A DNA stretch of 49,000 nucleotides from Mariniflexile fucanivorans (GTDB taxonomy: Bacteria > Bacteroidota > Bacteroidia > Flavobacteriales > Flavobacteriaceae): assembly GCF_004341235.1 (NCBI RefSeq), contig NZ_SLUP01000013.1, positions 1-49,000 on the forward strand, given 5' to 3'. This document shows positions 26,901 to 36,362 of this stretch, piece after piece. Numbering within the stretch: the stretch's first letter is position 1; each line of letters begins with the position of its first letter. The notes below the pieces were generated by a model. That model was not told the DNA's origin and did not search any database. It worked only from the letters and a program-made list of their open reading frames with translations. Position numbers and translations under genes: made by a program.

Positions 26901-28554
26901 ATTTTATTTTATGATCAACAAAGGATTGGATATCTCGTAAGATATTTTCGTAATTTGAAATAAGATTTTCTTTAGAAACTTCTAAAGAATTGTCTATTTC
27001 CTCTCTTTCAATCATTAATCTATTAAATTTAACCATGTCATTTTTACCATCGGATAAAAATGCGAATTGCCCTGCTTTGAGTTTAGTGAATTCATAGGCT
27101 CTAACTTTTGAAACTTCTCTTTTCGATGTCGTAGTTCCATTAGTGGTTTCAAATATTCCACCTCCTTTTTTACTTATGCTTTTTTGGTCCTTTTCTATAA
27201 GCTCAAAATAGCTTTCATAAAATCTGGCGGTGTCTGGGTCGTTAGCCTTTCCAAAAAATTGGGTAGATAAATTTGCCGTGATTTCTCTAAACTTGTCTCT
27301 CCCATATCTTACCGTTCCCTGTACCAAATCTTGTGCGCAATAAATAACAGCCACTCCGAAGCTTCGCATCGTCGCAGGTATTTTAGCCATATTTTGAAGT
27401 TTGATGGTAGGGGCTTCATCCAACAGCAAAAAACTGTGTTTCATATCCCTAACCATCATTTGCTTTGTCGCTGTGTGAATAATTGTTGCAATAATAGGGG
27501 TTAAGAACAAATCGTTTTTTGGTTCATTGATTATAGATAAAACGGTGTCGTTATTGGGGTGGTTTACGTTCAGATCTATGGTGTCTCCAGATAAGGACCA
27601 AAAAGCCTCGGGAAAAGCTATTTTTCTGAGTGAATTAGCCAATGTAGAGAGTACCGCTGCTGTTTGTTTTTCAGATGCCAATCCCATAACAAAAGGAGCT
27701 GCTTGTATGGCAACCCTTTTATTGGATAATAAAAATTTCTTCAACTTGGAAAAACTATCGATGGCCTCTTTGCCTAAATAATCTTTTCCTCCGGTGTTTT
27801 CTGAAAAATCAACGGCTAATAAAAAGGCAATAACATGAGGAAGCGTGCAATATTCCCTGTGGTCCAAATGAAATTTAAGAACGATGGCAGTCAGCAAAGC
27901 TGATGCGTTTTCTTGAAAGAAATCCGAAGTCTCTTTACCTGTACCTAAATTTGATATTAAAACGTTTACGGACTCATTTATATCTTTTTCATCCGTAATA
28001 TATTTAGACGAAAAAACATTGACTCGCCTGTCCTCATAAGCTTTGTGCATGGAAATGATTTTTAATTTATCTCCAAAAAGGGGGATGCATATTTCCGTCA
28101 GTTCTCCATCCTTATAATCATAGACGATTCCTGTAAAATCCTTTTTTGCAAAATGTCTCAAAAGAACATAAATAGGGCTTTCTGTCTTTCCAGAACCAGC
28201 TGCTCCAAATATCAAAACACCTCGCTTAATATTCCGAATTATTTTAGTTCCTTTATTTGTCAAAAATTTAATGTCCCAAAGGTCATCAACTTTCTCTGGT
28301 AGGGTAAAAAGACCTATCAAAACACCAACTAACAAACTAGGTGCTATCATATAAGGAAGTATTTTTGATAGAAAATAATCAGGATAAATAAAAAACAATC
28401 CTCCTACTATAATTGTTAGAACGCCTGCATAAAGTGAACGGGGCTTAAAACGAAGCGTTAAAAATGAAAATAAAGTGATTGAAATATATAAAAGTATGAT
28501 GATCAATAAGGCTTTTTTATCAATTGAATTTAAAAATTGTGCGGCATCTTCCAT
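26899..28554 (-). CDS. Type IV coupling protein (VirD4-like)
   Basis: This ATPase links the relaxase-DNA complex to the transfer channel. The 551-aa protein has N-terminal membrane spans (ALLIIILLYISITLFSFLTL and further ones to residue 85), Walker A FGAAGSGKTES at 117-125, Walker B SFLLLDEAPTI near 378 and a late GVAVIYCAQDLVQ motif typical of VirD4/TraD-type coupling proteins (called MobC or TraG in various Bacteroidota elements, so I give no symbol). It follows the relaxase by 10 bp, and the pair act together in DNA processing. Confidence 0.92.
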   Translation of the reverse strand: MEDAAQFLNSIDKKALLIIILLYISITLFSFLTLRFKPRSLYAGVLTIIVGGLFFIYPDYFLSKILPYMIAPSLLVGVLIGLFTLPEKVDDLWDIKFLTNKGTKIIRNIKRGVLIFGAAGSGKTESPIYVLLRHFAKKDFTGIVYDYKDGELTEICIPLFGDKLKIISMHKAYEDRRVNVFSSKYITDEKDINESVNVLISNLGTGKETSDFFQENASALLTAIVLKFHLDHREYCTLPHVIAFLLAVDFSENTGGKDYLGKEAIDSFSKLKKFLLSNKRVAIQAAPFVMGLASEKQTAAVLSTLANSLRKIAFPEAFWSLSGDTIDLNVNHPNNDTVLSIINEPKNDLFLTPIIATIIHTATKQMMVRDMKHSFLLLDEAPTIKLQNMAKIPATMRSFGVAVIYCAQDLVQGTVRYGRDKFREITANLSTQFFGKANDPDTARFYESYFELIEKDQKSISKKGGGIFETTNGTTTSKREVSKVRAYEFTKLKAGQFAFLSDGKNDMVKFNRLMIEREEIDNSLEVSKENLISNYENILRDIQSFVDHKIK

Positions 28555-28564
28555 AAGTATAAGT

Positions 28565-30355
28565 TTAATATCCCAGTCCTTTATCTATTACTTTCTTACC
28601 TATTTTAAAGGCTAAATCTAAAGGTGTTTTTGGAATACGACTGGGGATTTGTGACATCCCCAATTGGGTTTTAATATTTTGAACAGGCGAAATTTGTTGT
28701 TTGATCGTATTGATACCTGTATGTTTTTTTACAAAGCTTTTCAATTCCCCTTTTGTTTTTCCTACCACATTATTTGACATGGAACGCTGTTTTTTTTCTT
28801 CTTTATAGCCTTGATAACTTTCCTTATGGGTTCTATCATAATCAAATTTTTTATCAAAAACAGTTTCTGCTTTTTGAAAAAATGCATCTCTGTTAAAACC
28901 AACATCAGCGCCTTTGTACATTTTACCCTCTTTATGGTTTGCTAATGGGGATAATGAAATTTTATTTTCGGGTTTTTGCATAGTTTTATCATGTCTGGAA
29001 ACAACCAGATGTACATGATATTGATTACCTTCTTTTTTTAGCCCTGCTTTAATGATATTGTCTTTTTCATCCCTAAATAGCGAAGATTCTAAGTTTGCAA
29101 TCTTGTTTTGGTTGAAAATTTTGTTTTTGCTTAATCGTTCAATTTCCTTTAGTGTTTCTTGGTTTTTTATCACATAGAGATCTGTGGGCTTATGGGTTCT
29201 TTGTGTTTCGACCTTACCATACCAAAGTAAATCTTTTTCAGTAAGTGGCCTTTTCTCTAGATTAAAGCCTCTTTCTCTCGCTAGTTTATTATAAATTTTT
29301 TCTCTTTCTGTTCCATATTCCGATAAAATCGATTGCTTTAAACTTTGCTTTTCTTTTTCATCATATAAATGCTTAGATACGTAATATTTATTATTGGTTT
29401 TAGTTATATCGGATTCATTAAAAGACATTTTTAATGGGTTTTCTAGTCTGCTATCTGTTTTCTCAAAATTATAGGCTTCTTCTTTGTTTTTTAATGATTT
29501 TGTGTCTTTAAACGAGGCATTAATTTCAACTAAGGTGTTCTTATTAATGATTTCATTTGCCTTAGCATTATATAAATTTTCAGGCAATTTATAAGAACCA
29601 TTTTCTTGCTCTTGGACTAATTTCTTTGGCAAAAAGACTTCTGATTTTAGATTTCCTTCAATAGTAAGTTCCGCTTTGATACTATTCCCTTTTTCTTCTA
29701 AAATAACCAGGTTATTTGTATCTATCCACTTCGAGGATTTATCTTGATTTTTTTTATCTTCTTGTTCTATACCTTTCGTGGATAAGTAGCTTTTGAATTC
29801 TTTTTCTGTTGAATTTTCAAGTTCTTTTCTTTGGTTTTTATCAGGTAATTTTGATTCATCAGCATAAATATCTCTTTTAAAATTCCTGGCATATTCAGTC
29901 ATTAAATCCTTAGCATACAATTTCATTTGCATTTTCATCAGCTCATTTTTTTGTTCCTGGTAAACTTGTTCTAAAAGTTTGTTTTTGGAATCAATAATAA
30001 GACCTCTATTTTGTAACTCTGTATTAGCCAACTGTTCCATGTGTGCCAGTTCAGATTTGTTCGGAGATACATTGAACATATAAAAATTAGACTGTTTTAA
30101 ATTTTGTGTGCCCCTGTTACAGTCAATATCACTTACCACTTTATGTATATCAATCTGTTGGCTTGAATTTTCTTCAGAATAGTCACCATCAAAAAAAGAT
30201 TCAAATTCATGATCTTTTTCTAAGGTTAAATTTTCTTTATTTCCATTTTCGGATTCTAAAGAAACATAGGCTTGGTTTTCTTTGTCCAAATAATCTATAA
30301 GACCAAAGGACGATGTGCTTTTTGTGGTATTATGTGATGTAAAGGATATGTGCAT
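28565..30355 (-). CDS. mobB: Relaxase, MobB-type (DUF5712-like)
   Basis: The relaxase nicks the transfer origin and stays bound to the transferred strand. The ATG at 30355 gives 596 aa starting MHISFTSHN...SFGLIDYLDKEN, the typical beginning of the Bacteroidota MobB/DUF5712 family; the earlier ATG at 30409 would overlap the previous gene. SVSPNKSELAHMEQL-like and KKEGNQYHVHLVVSRHD (about 445, metal-binding His triad region) are visible landmarks. A long charged helical middle and a basic C-terminus follow. The upstream gene ends 10 bp earlier, so the two are co-transcribed. Confidence 0.85.
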   Translation of the reverse strand: MHISFTSHNTTKSTSSFGLIDYLDKENQAYVSLESENGNKENLTLEKDHEFESFFDGDYSEENSSQQIDIHKVVSDIDCNRGTQNLKQSNFYMFNVSPNKSELAHMEQLANTELQNRGLIIDSKNKLLEQVYQEQKNELMKMQMKLYAKDLMTEYARNFKRDIYADESKLPDKNQRKELENSTEKEFKSYLSTKGIEQEDKKNQDKSSKWIDTNNLVILEEKGNSIKAELTIEGNLKSEVFLPKKLVQEQENGSYKLPENLYNAKANEIINKNTLVEINASFKDTKSLKNKEEAYNFEKTDSRLENPLKMSFNESDITKTNNKYYVSKHLYDEKEKQSLKQSILSEYGTEREKIYNKLARERGFNLEKRPLTEKDLLWYGKVETQRTHKPTDLYVIKNQETLKEIERLSKNKIFNQNKIANLESSLFRDEKDNIIKAGLKKEGNQYHVHLVVSRHDKTMQKPENKISLSPLANHKEGKMYKGADVGFNRDAFFQKAETVFDKKFDYDRTHKESYQGYKEEKKQRSMSNNVVGKTKGELKSFVKKHTGINTIKQQISPVQNIKTQLGMSQIPSRIPKTPLDLAFKIGKKVIDKGLGY

Positions 30356-30365
30356 TGAATAAAAA

Positions 30366-30992
30366 TTACAGTTCAAAAAGTTTGTCAAAATCTTCTTTAG
30401 ACATATCAATTACGATTTTTTCCTTGCCAAAGGATTTTTCAATTTGATATTTTCTATAAATAATCTTTAATTTTTCTTCGTATTTCAAGGCTAGATTACC
30501 ATCGGAATCTTGGGATAATTTGAGCTGTTTAAGTTCAGTGGCCTTGTCCTCAATAATAGTTTTTAAAAGTTCAATTTCTTTATCTTTTTCTAGATCTTCT
30601 TTTGATGAATCGGTTATAGATTCTATGGAGTTTTTTACATTGTTGTTTACGATCTCCTCTCTCTTTTTATCGTATAGATAGGAAAGTTTTGAAGACATGT
30701 TTATCATATGATCTTTCTCAATGGCTCGCACTAATTTTCGCATGCTTTGACTGTCTTTAATGTGCTGTTTTTTGAGTTCGTTGATGCCCATTTTAACAGC
30801 TTTTTCTACATCGAAAATGGAGTTTTGATAACTTTGGTTAACACCATCTTTTGGCGATATTTTATTTATTTCAAAAAAATTGCACATATACTCTATAGCG
30901 ATACTGAAAGAAGGAAATGAATGTGTTTTTTTCAATGTATCCATCTTTTCCTTTGCAAGTTCATTTACTTTAATAGTTATTAAATTACTCAT
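30366..30992 (-). CDS. Mobilisation accessory protein, BfmA/BtgA-like
   Basis: The 208-aa protein begins LITIKVNELAKEKMDTLKK, a ribbon-helix-helix-like N-terminus for DNA binding, then a long charged coiled coil (KEDLEKDKEIELLKTIIED). Proteins of this type (BfmA/BtgA family) stand upstream of MobB and help it bind the transfer origin. It is the first gene of the mobilisation unit. The 1.3-kb non-coding DNA upstream is the expected place for oriT. Confidence 0.75.
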   Translation of the reverse strand: MSNLITIKVNELAKEKMDTLKKTHSFPSFSIAIEYMCNFFEINKISPKDGVNQSYQNSIFDVEKAVKMGINELKKQHIKDSQSMRKLVRAIEKDHMINMSSKLSYLYDKKREEIVNNNVKNSIESITDSSKEDLEKDKEIELLKTIIEDKATELKQLKLSQDSDGNLALKYEEKLKIIYRKYQIEKSFGKEKIVIDMSKEDFDKLFEL

Positions 30993-31244
30993 ATTTTTAC
31001 TAAATTTAAAACTTATAATTTATTGATAAACAAATATATAAAAAATAAATGAGTAAATAAATGAGTAAATAAAATATTTACAAAAAACATATACCACTAA
31101 TAATCAGTACTTTATAATTTATACAATCGGTTTCCGTTGTTTCCTCTTGCTCACGTTAAAACTAAAAACCTTTTCAAATGAAATTTGATATTTAAAACAC
31201 CATATTTTGAATTATAAATAAACAAAAAAACGGGGACAGAACCT

Positions 31245-31480
31245 GGACAATATTTATCAGATAAAATAATCAAACAACTAAAACTACGGTCCAAAAATCG
31301 ATCTGGAAATAATGAAAATCCCAGTCATTTAAAAACAAAAAGATGTTTAGAATAAGATCGCTTGAAAACTTAAAGTAACAAAAAAATAATCGGATTGGAC
31401 GGCGATATTATTTATCGGATAAAATCCTCAAAAAAACAAAAATATAGTTCGAAAATACCATCCGGAAATAACGAAAATAC
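31245..31480. repeat. Imperfect direct repeat, two copies
   Basis: Copy 1 (31245-31319) and copy 2 (31397-31480) share GGACxxxxATATTTATCxGATAAAAT-like starts and GGAAATAAxGAAAAT ends in the same order, with divergent middles and small length differences. Each contains TTTATC-GATAAA half-palindromes. They may be protein-binding sites for the mobilisation complex. Confidence 0.6.
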
Positions 31481-31690
31481 ATGGTAGTAAAAATCCAAAA
31501 AAAGGAACGTTTTTTGTTTAAGGCTCTGCCTTAAAAATTCGGGTTTTTTAAACTATAGAAATATAAAAATATCAATTAAATTATTTGAATGAAATTACTC
31601 TATATTAAAATAATAATTCTTATATTTGACTATTGCAGGCTCTGACGTGGTGTCAACTTTGCGACTCATGGAATGTAAAAATTTCAAAAT

Positions 31691-31719
31691 TATAAGCATC
31701 AATTTTATTGGTGCTTATA
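31691..31719. repeat. Hairpin, 12-bp arms
   Basis: TATAAGCATCAA and TTGGTGCTTATA pair over 12 bases with one mismatch around a TTTTA loop. The symmetric AT flanks and the place between the mobilisation genes and the iterons allow either an oriT hairpin or a bidirectional terminator. Confidence 0.6.
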
Positions 31720-32028
31720 TACTTTTAGAACACCTTTTCAAACGCCTGTTAATCATCTTTTAAAGGCTCTGTTTCTTTTATTACATATTTTAAAACCCCT
31801 AGTTTACTTTTTTTTTGAAAGTGGCTTAAAAAGCCTTAAATCAATCTGTTTAGTACTAAACATGGAAAATTTTACTATTTCTATAGTTAAAAAAACCTGG
31901 GGTGTGGGGCAAAGCCCCGCCATGAGATTGCGGTTTGTTTAACTAATCATTTATTTGAATATAATTTGAAGAGTATGGTTAACTAATTATTTTTTAAAGA
32001 GTATTATATGTTTATAATTATTAAGGTA

Positions 32029-32290
32029 CACACTTCGACACAGCGTTACTTATAATTATCTATATTTCAGTGGTTTAAAAATGGTATTTAAAATGGGCGC
32101 CACACTTCAACACAGCGTTGCCACACTTCGACACAGCGTTAAGGGGTGTCTGCCACACTTCGACACAGCGTAAACATGGTTTTGCTACACTTCAACACAG
32201 CGTTAATGTTAAAAAACCACACTTCGACACAGCGTTGCCACACTTTAACATAGCGATAAGCCCAATTTGACCACACTTCGACAGAGCGTT
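32029..32290. repeat. Replication origin iterons (eight copies)
   Basis: CACACTTCGACACAGCGTT or near variants occur at 32029, 32101, 32122, 32154, 32186, 32218, 32239 and 32272, all in the same direction. The last seven are spaced 21, 32, 32, 32, 21 and 33 bp apart, that is about two or three DNA turns, so all copies face the same side of the helix. The array ends 19 bp before the stop of the adjacent Rep gene. Such arrays bind plasmid initiators and set copy number. Confidence 0.93.
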
Positions 32291-32308
32291 ATTGCAGATA
32301 TACAAATA

Positions 32309-33643
32309 TTATAAGGTAAAATTTGCTTTATAGTAATCCAGTAATTCGTAGACATGCCTAAACACTTTAACCCCTTTTTTACTACTAAAAGTAATTTCTT
32401 CTTCATTAAAGGAAATGGCCTTGTGTTTTTTGTAGGCGCTTGTTAAAGCTTTAATAAGCATCTCAAAATCCCCAGAAAAGCTAGGGAGCGCTTTTGTGGT
32501 TTTATATATTTCTAAGTAAGTGTCTTTGTATTTAATTATTTTAATATCAAGATCTGATGAAGAAAAAAACCACTCATAAAAAAAGCAGATCTTATCCCCT
32601 GGAGATAAATCCATTATTTTATTTTCATATTTTGAAAAACAGGCTTTAGCTAGTCCTTTAAAAAGTTCTTGGTTAAAGAGAGTCACGAAAGTTTTAGTGT
32701 CTTTTTTTTGCAGCTCCTCTTTAGTTAATTTATCCCAAGTTAAAATTGGAATGTTGTCATACTTCACACGAGTGTTTTTTTGATTAACAACAAGAGCATT
32801 GTTTAGGGTTTCTATATGGTCCGAATTTTTTCCCCAAACAAGTTTCAAGCCCTTTACATCATTTCCTATTGCTTTTTTTAAAGTTTCAAACTTTTGGTTT
32901 ATTTTGGATTTATAATTTGAGAACCTGGTATATGGCTTGATTGATAATATTGCAGCAAAATCATTTAAATTAAAAGCAATGGAGTTAATGTTTTTAATAT
33001 TACAGTTATTAATTCTATTTAACAACTCCAAATACGCATCGTCAAGATTAGGTTTCTTGAGCGCATTATAAATATCAACATTGGTATTTAGAAAATAGCT
33101 TTTAAGGTTCTCTTCAAATTTTTCATTAGGTTTATACTTATAGATTATTTTTTTTGTCTTTCCAACAGTTTCGAGCTCGTATTCAATTTCATCAATGAAA
33201 TTAAAACGTTTAACAGAGGCTACAGCCTTTGTATCTGTTTTATAGCGATAATCCGTTAAAATATTTTCTGTATTTAAAATATATAGGGCATTTTCTATAT
33301 AGTTGGACCAGGTTCTATAAGCACTCATACGGCCGTGCTTTTCCTCTAATTTAATAAGTTTCTGGGCATTGATTGATTCAAACTGTTTCGGGTTGGGATG
33401 GATCCTAAAAAGATTCGATTTTTGGAAAAACATAACATCAGCAAAAACCTCCGGATCTATTCTATAAAACCCGAACAGATCTTTTTGGCTGTCATAAGCC
33501 ATATAGATCAAGATTGCCTTTATAATTTTAGCGTCCTCGTTATATGACCTGAATACTTGAATATTGAAGGCAAAATTCTTGTCTATTCTAATATTCTTAT
33601 ACTCATAGACATTAGTATCTATCACTTCTGTATTAGCACTCAT
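32309..33643 (-). CDS. Plasmid replication initiator (Rep)
   Basis: The 444-aa protein is called initiator mainly because iterons lie directly at its 3' end, and because its layout (an alpha/beta N-terminal half with ILIYMAYDSQKDLFGFYRIDPE, then winged-helix-like segments around FAAILSIKPYTRFSNYKSKINQ) fits iteron-binding Rep proteins of Bacteroidota plasmids. It is larger than typical Rep_3/RepB proteins (250-350 aa), the extra being at the C-terminus. It probably binds the iterons to open the origin and may repress its own promoter above 33643. Confidence 0.78.
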   Translation of the reverse strand: MSANTEVIDTNVYEYKNIRIDKNFAFNIQVFRSYNEDAKIIKAILIYMAYDSQKDLFGFYRIDPEVFADVMFFQKSNLFRIHPNPKQFESINAQKLIKLEEKHGRMSAYRTWSNYIENALYILNTENILTDYRYKTDTKAVASVKRFNFIDEIEYELETVGKTKKIIYKYKPNEKFEENLKSYFLNTNVDIYNALKKPNLDDAYLELLNRINNCNIKNINSIAFNLNDFAAILSIKPYTRFSNYKSKINQKFETLKKAIGNDVKGLKLVWGKNSDHIETLNNALVVNQKNTRVKYDNIPILTWDKLTKEELQKKDTKTFVTLFNQELFKGLAKACFSKYENKIMDLSPGDKICFFYEWFFSSSDLDIKIIKYKDTYLEIYKTTKALPSFSGDFEMLIKALTSAYKKHKAISFNEEEITFSSKKGVKVFRHVYELLDYYKANFTL

Positions 33644-33838
33644 ATCTGACTATTGTTTGTTAAAAAATATATTTCTTCTTCCAACATTTAATTCTAAATA
33701 GTTGATTTTTGTAAGTGTGTTTTTTATACGTAAGCAGTTTCAAAATAATTTTTGCTGTGCTCACATTAATCCGCTGTAGGTAGCTCACTTTGGCCGTCCT
33801 ATCTAATCATGTCTTTTCTAGTTTCTGCCTCGTTCATA

Positions 33839-34033
33839 TTAGCTCTTGTTAGAGACAATTAAATCTTTTATATCTATATCTAAGATATTTGCAATTTCAT
33901 TTAATATTTCAAGTCTTGGTTGTTGTCTATTCTGAACATAACCGTTGACCATGTTGTAACTCTTCCCTAGTTTTTCAGCCAGCCAAGTTTGCTTAATTCC
34001 TTTCTCTTCTAGTACTTCCTTTATTCGGTTCAT
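33839..34033 (-). CDS. XRE-family HTH regulator, 64 aa
   Basis: The protein is a single lambda-repressor-like helix-turn-helix: IKQTWLAEKLGKSYNMVNGY is the recognition unit, followed by RQQPRLEILNEIANILDIDIKDLI. It is a stand-alone regulator. Two copies of CCGTCC, 14 bp apart, lie immediately before its start (34036 and 34050) and a third follows the gene (33794). These could be operators through which it controls itself or the neighbouring rep gene. Confidence 0.88.
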   Translation of the reverse strand: MNRIKEVLEEKGIKQTWLAEKLGKSYNMVNGYVQNRQQPRLEILNEIANILDIDIKDLIVSNKS

Positions 34034-34249
34034 TTCCGTCCTAAATTATCCGTCCAAGATAATATTTATTTTTAAACTATCTCGTTTTTCAATATAAAAA
34101 ATGTTCTAATTATTGTCTTCCTAAGGGTGTGGGGAGATTTTTGGATAATTCGGTTCGATTTGGTTCTTCCTCCTATTTAGGGAAGCATCAACCAGTTTGA
34201 GATAAAATCACTTTGACCCCTTTCCAAATTCCTGAATAAAACCGTCATG
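34034..34249. promoter_or_regulatory. XRE upstream region with CCGTCC repeats
   Basis: The XRE promoter should lie here. CCGTCC at 34036-34041 and 34050-34055 are direct repeats in the expected operator position. The rest up to the 93-bp element shows no gene; a GGTGTGGGGAG stretch and AT-rich DNA are all that is visible. Confidence 0.4.
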
Positions 34250-34342
34250 AGCCCATTGGATTCTTTGTTGAAAAGTAATACATTGCATACATAAAAGATA
34301 TAACAGGAATTAAAGTCGAAAAGTTGCTGTTATACAATTGTT
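34250..34342 (+). repeat. 93-bp cassette-array head element, copy B
   Basis: It runs from AGCCCATTGG to GTT and matches copy A at 88 of 93 positions by eye. Its first half (to GATATAACA) is also almost identical to copy C. The 3' part, ATAACAGGAA...TTGCTGTTAT, is a near-perfect stem with a single-base bulge on each arm, resembling the extrahelical bases of attC sites. It faces the CBASS genes. The first bases beyond GTT (AGCGGTC) recur as the core box at 36369. Confidence 0.88.
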
Positions 34343-34422
34343 AGCGGTCAGACAAAAATGACGATGGAGATTAAAATAACATAATGAATTTCGAAACAGA
34401 TAAATCAAGAAGTTAATTAACT

Positions 34423-35427
34423 ATGGCAACAACAGTCAATAATGCTTTCAATACTTTTATGAAAGATATTGTTCGTTTAGATAACGAACGTAATATTTTA
34501 GCAAAGAAAAGTAAAAATAATTTGGTTAAAGAAATAGAAAAATTTCCCAATGACGGAAAATTTCTTGAGTACTATACTGATTATACGAGCATTGATTACG
34601 GTTCTTTTTCACGTAAGACAAAAATAAGGCCTTTGGATGACATTGATATTATGATTGTTTTGCACGCACAAGGTAATTGGAGAGAGGAAATTCTAGGAGG
34701 TTATAGAATTAGAGTCCCACAAGAAGCAAGCAAGCAATTAGCATTGTGCAATCCTGGAACTAATGTACTCAACTCTATAAAAGTTATTAATAAATTTAAA
34801 GAATACCTAGCAAATGTACACTCGTACAAGAAAGCTGATATAAAAAGAAATCAAGAAGCAGTAACATTAGAGTTAAACTCCTATGAATGGGTTTATGATA
34901 TTGTACCATGCTTTCAAACAGCACCCGATAATTTTGGCACAACATTTTTCCTAATTCCAGATGGAAGTGGTAATTGGAAACCTACAGACCCAAGAATTGA
35001 TAAAAACAGGACTTTAAATATCAATGGTAAGCAACAAATTTCTGTACTTGATATAATCCGAATTATGAAATACTGGACTAAGCGGCGTACTGCATCTACA
35101 ATGGGTTCATATTTTCTTGAATGTATGATTTTAAATTATTATGATTCTGCAGATGTTAATAGCAGTACATACATTGACGTGGAATTACCAAACTTGTTTG
35201 CATATGTATATCATCAAATACACAAAAGCTTATCAGACCCCAAAGGATTTCAAGGTGACTTAAATACACTCAATTTTAGCGAAAGAAATTCAATACAAGA
35301 AAGAGCTAAACTTGACTACAATCTTTCTAAAGAAGCTATCGATTTTGAAACAAACGGAAAGCAAAAAGAATCCATCGAGAAGTGGAGAGAAATATTTGGC
35401 TATGAATTCCCAACCTTTACGACGTAA
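34423..35427 (+). CDS. CBASS cyclic nucleotide synthase (CD-NTase, SMODS)
   Basis: This 334-aa nucleotidyltransferase makes a cyclic oligonucleotide alarm signal during phage infection. The Pol-beta-like active site is visible: GSFSRKTKIRPLDDIDIMI with Gly60-Ser61 and the Asp73-x-Asp75 pair, and third acid Asp159 in WVYDIVPCF. A C-terminal helical OAS-like region (SVLDIIRIMKYWTKRR) follows. All catalytic residues are intact. Three bases separate it from the pore-effector gene, so this is a two-gene type I CBASS without accessory genes. It begins 80 bp after the 93-bp element. Confidence 0.93.
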   Translation: MATTVNNAFNTFMKDIVRLDNERNILAKKSKNNLVKEIEKFPNDGKFLEYYTDYTSIDYGSFSRKTKIRPLDDIDIMIVLHAQGNWREEILGGYRIRVPQEASKQLALCNPGTNVLNSIKVINKFKEYLANVHSYKKADIKRNQEAVTLELNSYEWVYDIVPCFQTAPDNFGTTFFLIPDGSGNWKPTDPRIDKNRTLNINGKQQISVLDIIRIMKYWTKRRTASTMGSYFLECMILNYYDSADVNSSTYIDVELPNLFAYVYHQIHKSLSDPKGFQGDLNTLNFSERNSIQERAKLDYNLSKEAIDFETNGKQKESIEKWREIFGYEFPTFTT

Positions 35428-35430
35428 AAT

Positions 35431-36306
35431 ATGAATAACATAAAAACAAATCAGGAATTACCTAAAAACATGTTATTACTTAAGGCACAAAGAGTGATAT
35501 ATGCAAATGCTAAAAAAATATATCGTTGGCAACTTACCTTTACAATTATTGTAGTAATCATTTTAAACTTTGTGAAGCTAATTCAAAAAGATCTTATAAG
35601 TATTGATTTAACACCTTATATTGCATTAGTTTCTGTTTCTATCACTTTAATTGATTTACTTTTTTTATCAGGCTATTTATCGAAGTTCAAAACGAACGGT
35701 GCGAAAGCTCAAGAACTATTTGACTGCCGTGTATACAATATGGGATGGAATGAAACAAATAGTGGAGATATGCCTGAAAACTCGGTGATAGAGGAAGCAG
35801 AAAAGAGGTATATTCACAATCCCAAAGCACCCTTGAACAATTGGTATCATATTGACCTTGATGGTTTAAAGCATGAAGAGGCAATACTTCGTTGCCAAGA
35901 AACAAATTTGGAATATGATCGAAAGTTGAGATTTCATTTCAAAAACGATTGTATAATTACATGTTTAGTTATTGTCATAAGTTCTTTCGTTATAGCTACA
36001 ATTGTGAATGCTTCATTGCAGGGCTACTTAACTAATTTTATTGCACCAACTTTACCATTAATTGTAATTTTGATAAAATTAATATTAGACAATCAAAAAG
36101 CAGTTAAATCATTAGAAGAAGTAAGAAAGGCAGCTAGAAAGCTCCGTAACTCTTCAGAAATTCCGACAATGAATCAGTTAAGACAAGTACAAGATAAGCT
36201 GTATTGTAGTAGAAAAGACAGCACTTTGATACCTGAAAATTATTATCAATATCGAAGAACAAAATTGGAACAATCAACAAAAAGCAATGTTGCAGAACAA
36301 TTATGA
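35431..36306 (+). CDS. CBASS effector, S-4TM family pore-forming protein
   Basis: The 291-aa membrane protein has two pairs of hydrophobic helices at about 34-50, 62-83, 174-193 and 199-218, separated by a charged cytoplasmic segment. This is the layout of the S-4TM effector that Aravind and co-workers linked to SMODS synthases. On sensing the signal it is expected to open the inner membrane and stop the infected cell. QLRQVQDKLYCSRK near the C-terminus is typical of the family. It has no other partner gene nearby. Confidence 0.88.
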   Translation: MNNIKTNQELPKNMLLLKAQRVIYANAKKIYRWQLTFTIIVVIILNFVKLIQKDLISIDLTPYIALVSVSITLIDLLFLSGYLSKFKTNGAKAQELFDCRVYNMGWNETNSGDMPENSVIEEAEKRYIHNPKAPLNNWYHIDLDGLKHEEAILRCQETNLEYDRKLRFHFKNDCIITCLVIVISSFVIATIVNASLQGYLTNFIAPTLPLIVILIKLILDNQKAVKSLEEVRKAARKLRNSSEIPTMNQLRQVQDKLYCSRKDSTLIPENYYQYRRTKLEQSTKSNVAEQL

Positions 36307-36362
36307 AAATAAATTAGTAATAGTCTTTAAATCAAGAATTATTGTTACCTATAAATGCCCGA

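Larger units (their letters stand above)
30993..32028. other. Non-coding region, probable oriT side
   Basis: No gene is seen. The stretch contains an imperfect direct repeat of about 75-85 bp (31245-31319 and 31397-31480), a GC hairpin AAGGCTCTGCCTT at 31519-31533, a 29-bp hairpin at 31691-31719 and a small GGGGC...GCCCC stem at 31906-31918. The place upstream of the mobilisation genes and beside the replication origin makes it the best candidate for oriT. I cannot point to a nick site. Confidence 0.45.

Noticed and set aside
32029-32290. CRISPR array
   Set aside because: The 19-bp repeats are separated by only 2-14 bases in the dense part, no cas gene is present and a Rep gene is adjacent. 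They are iterons.
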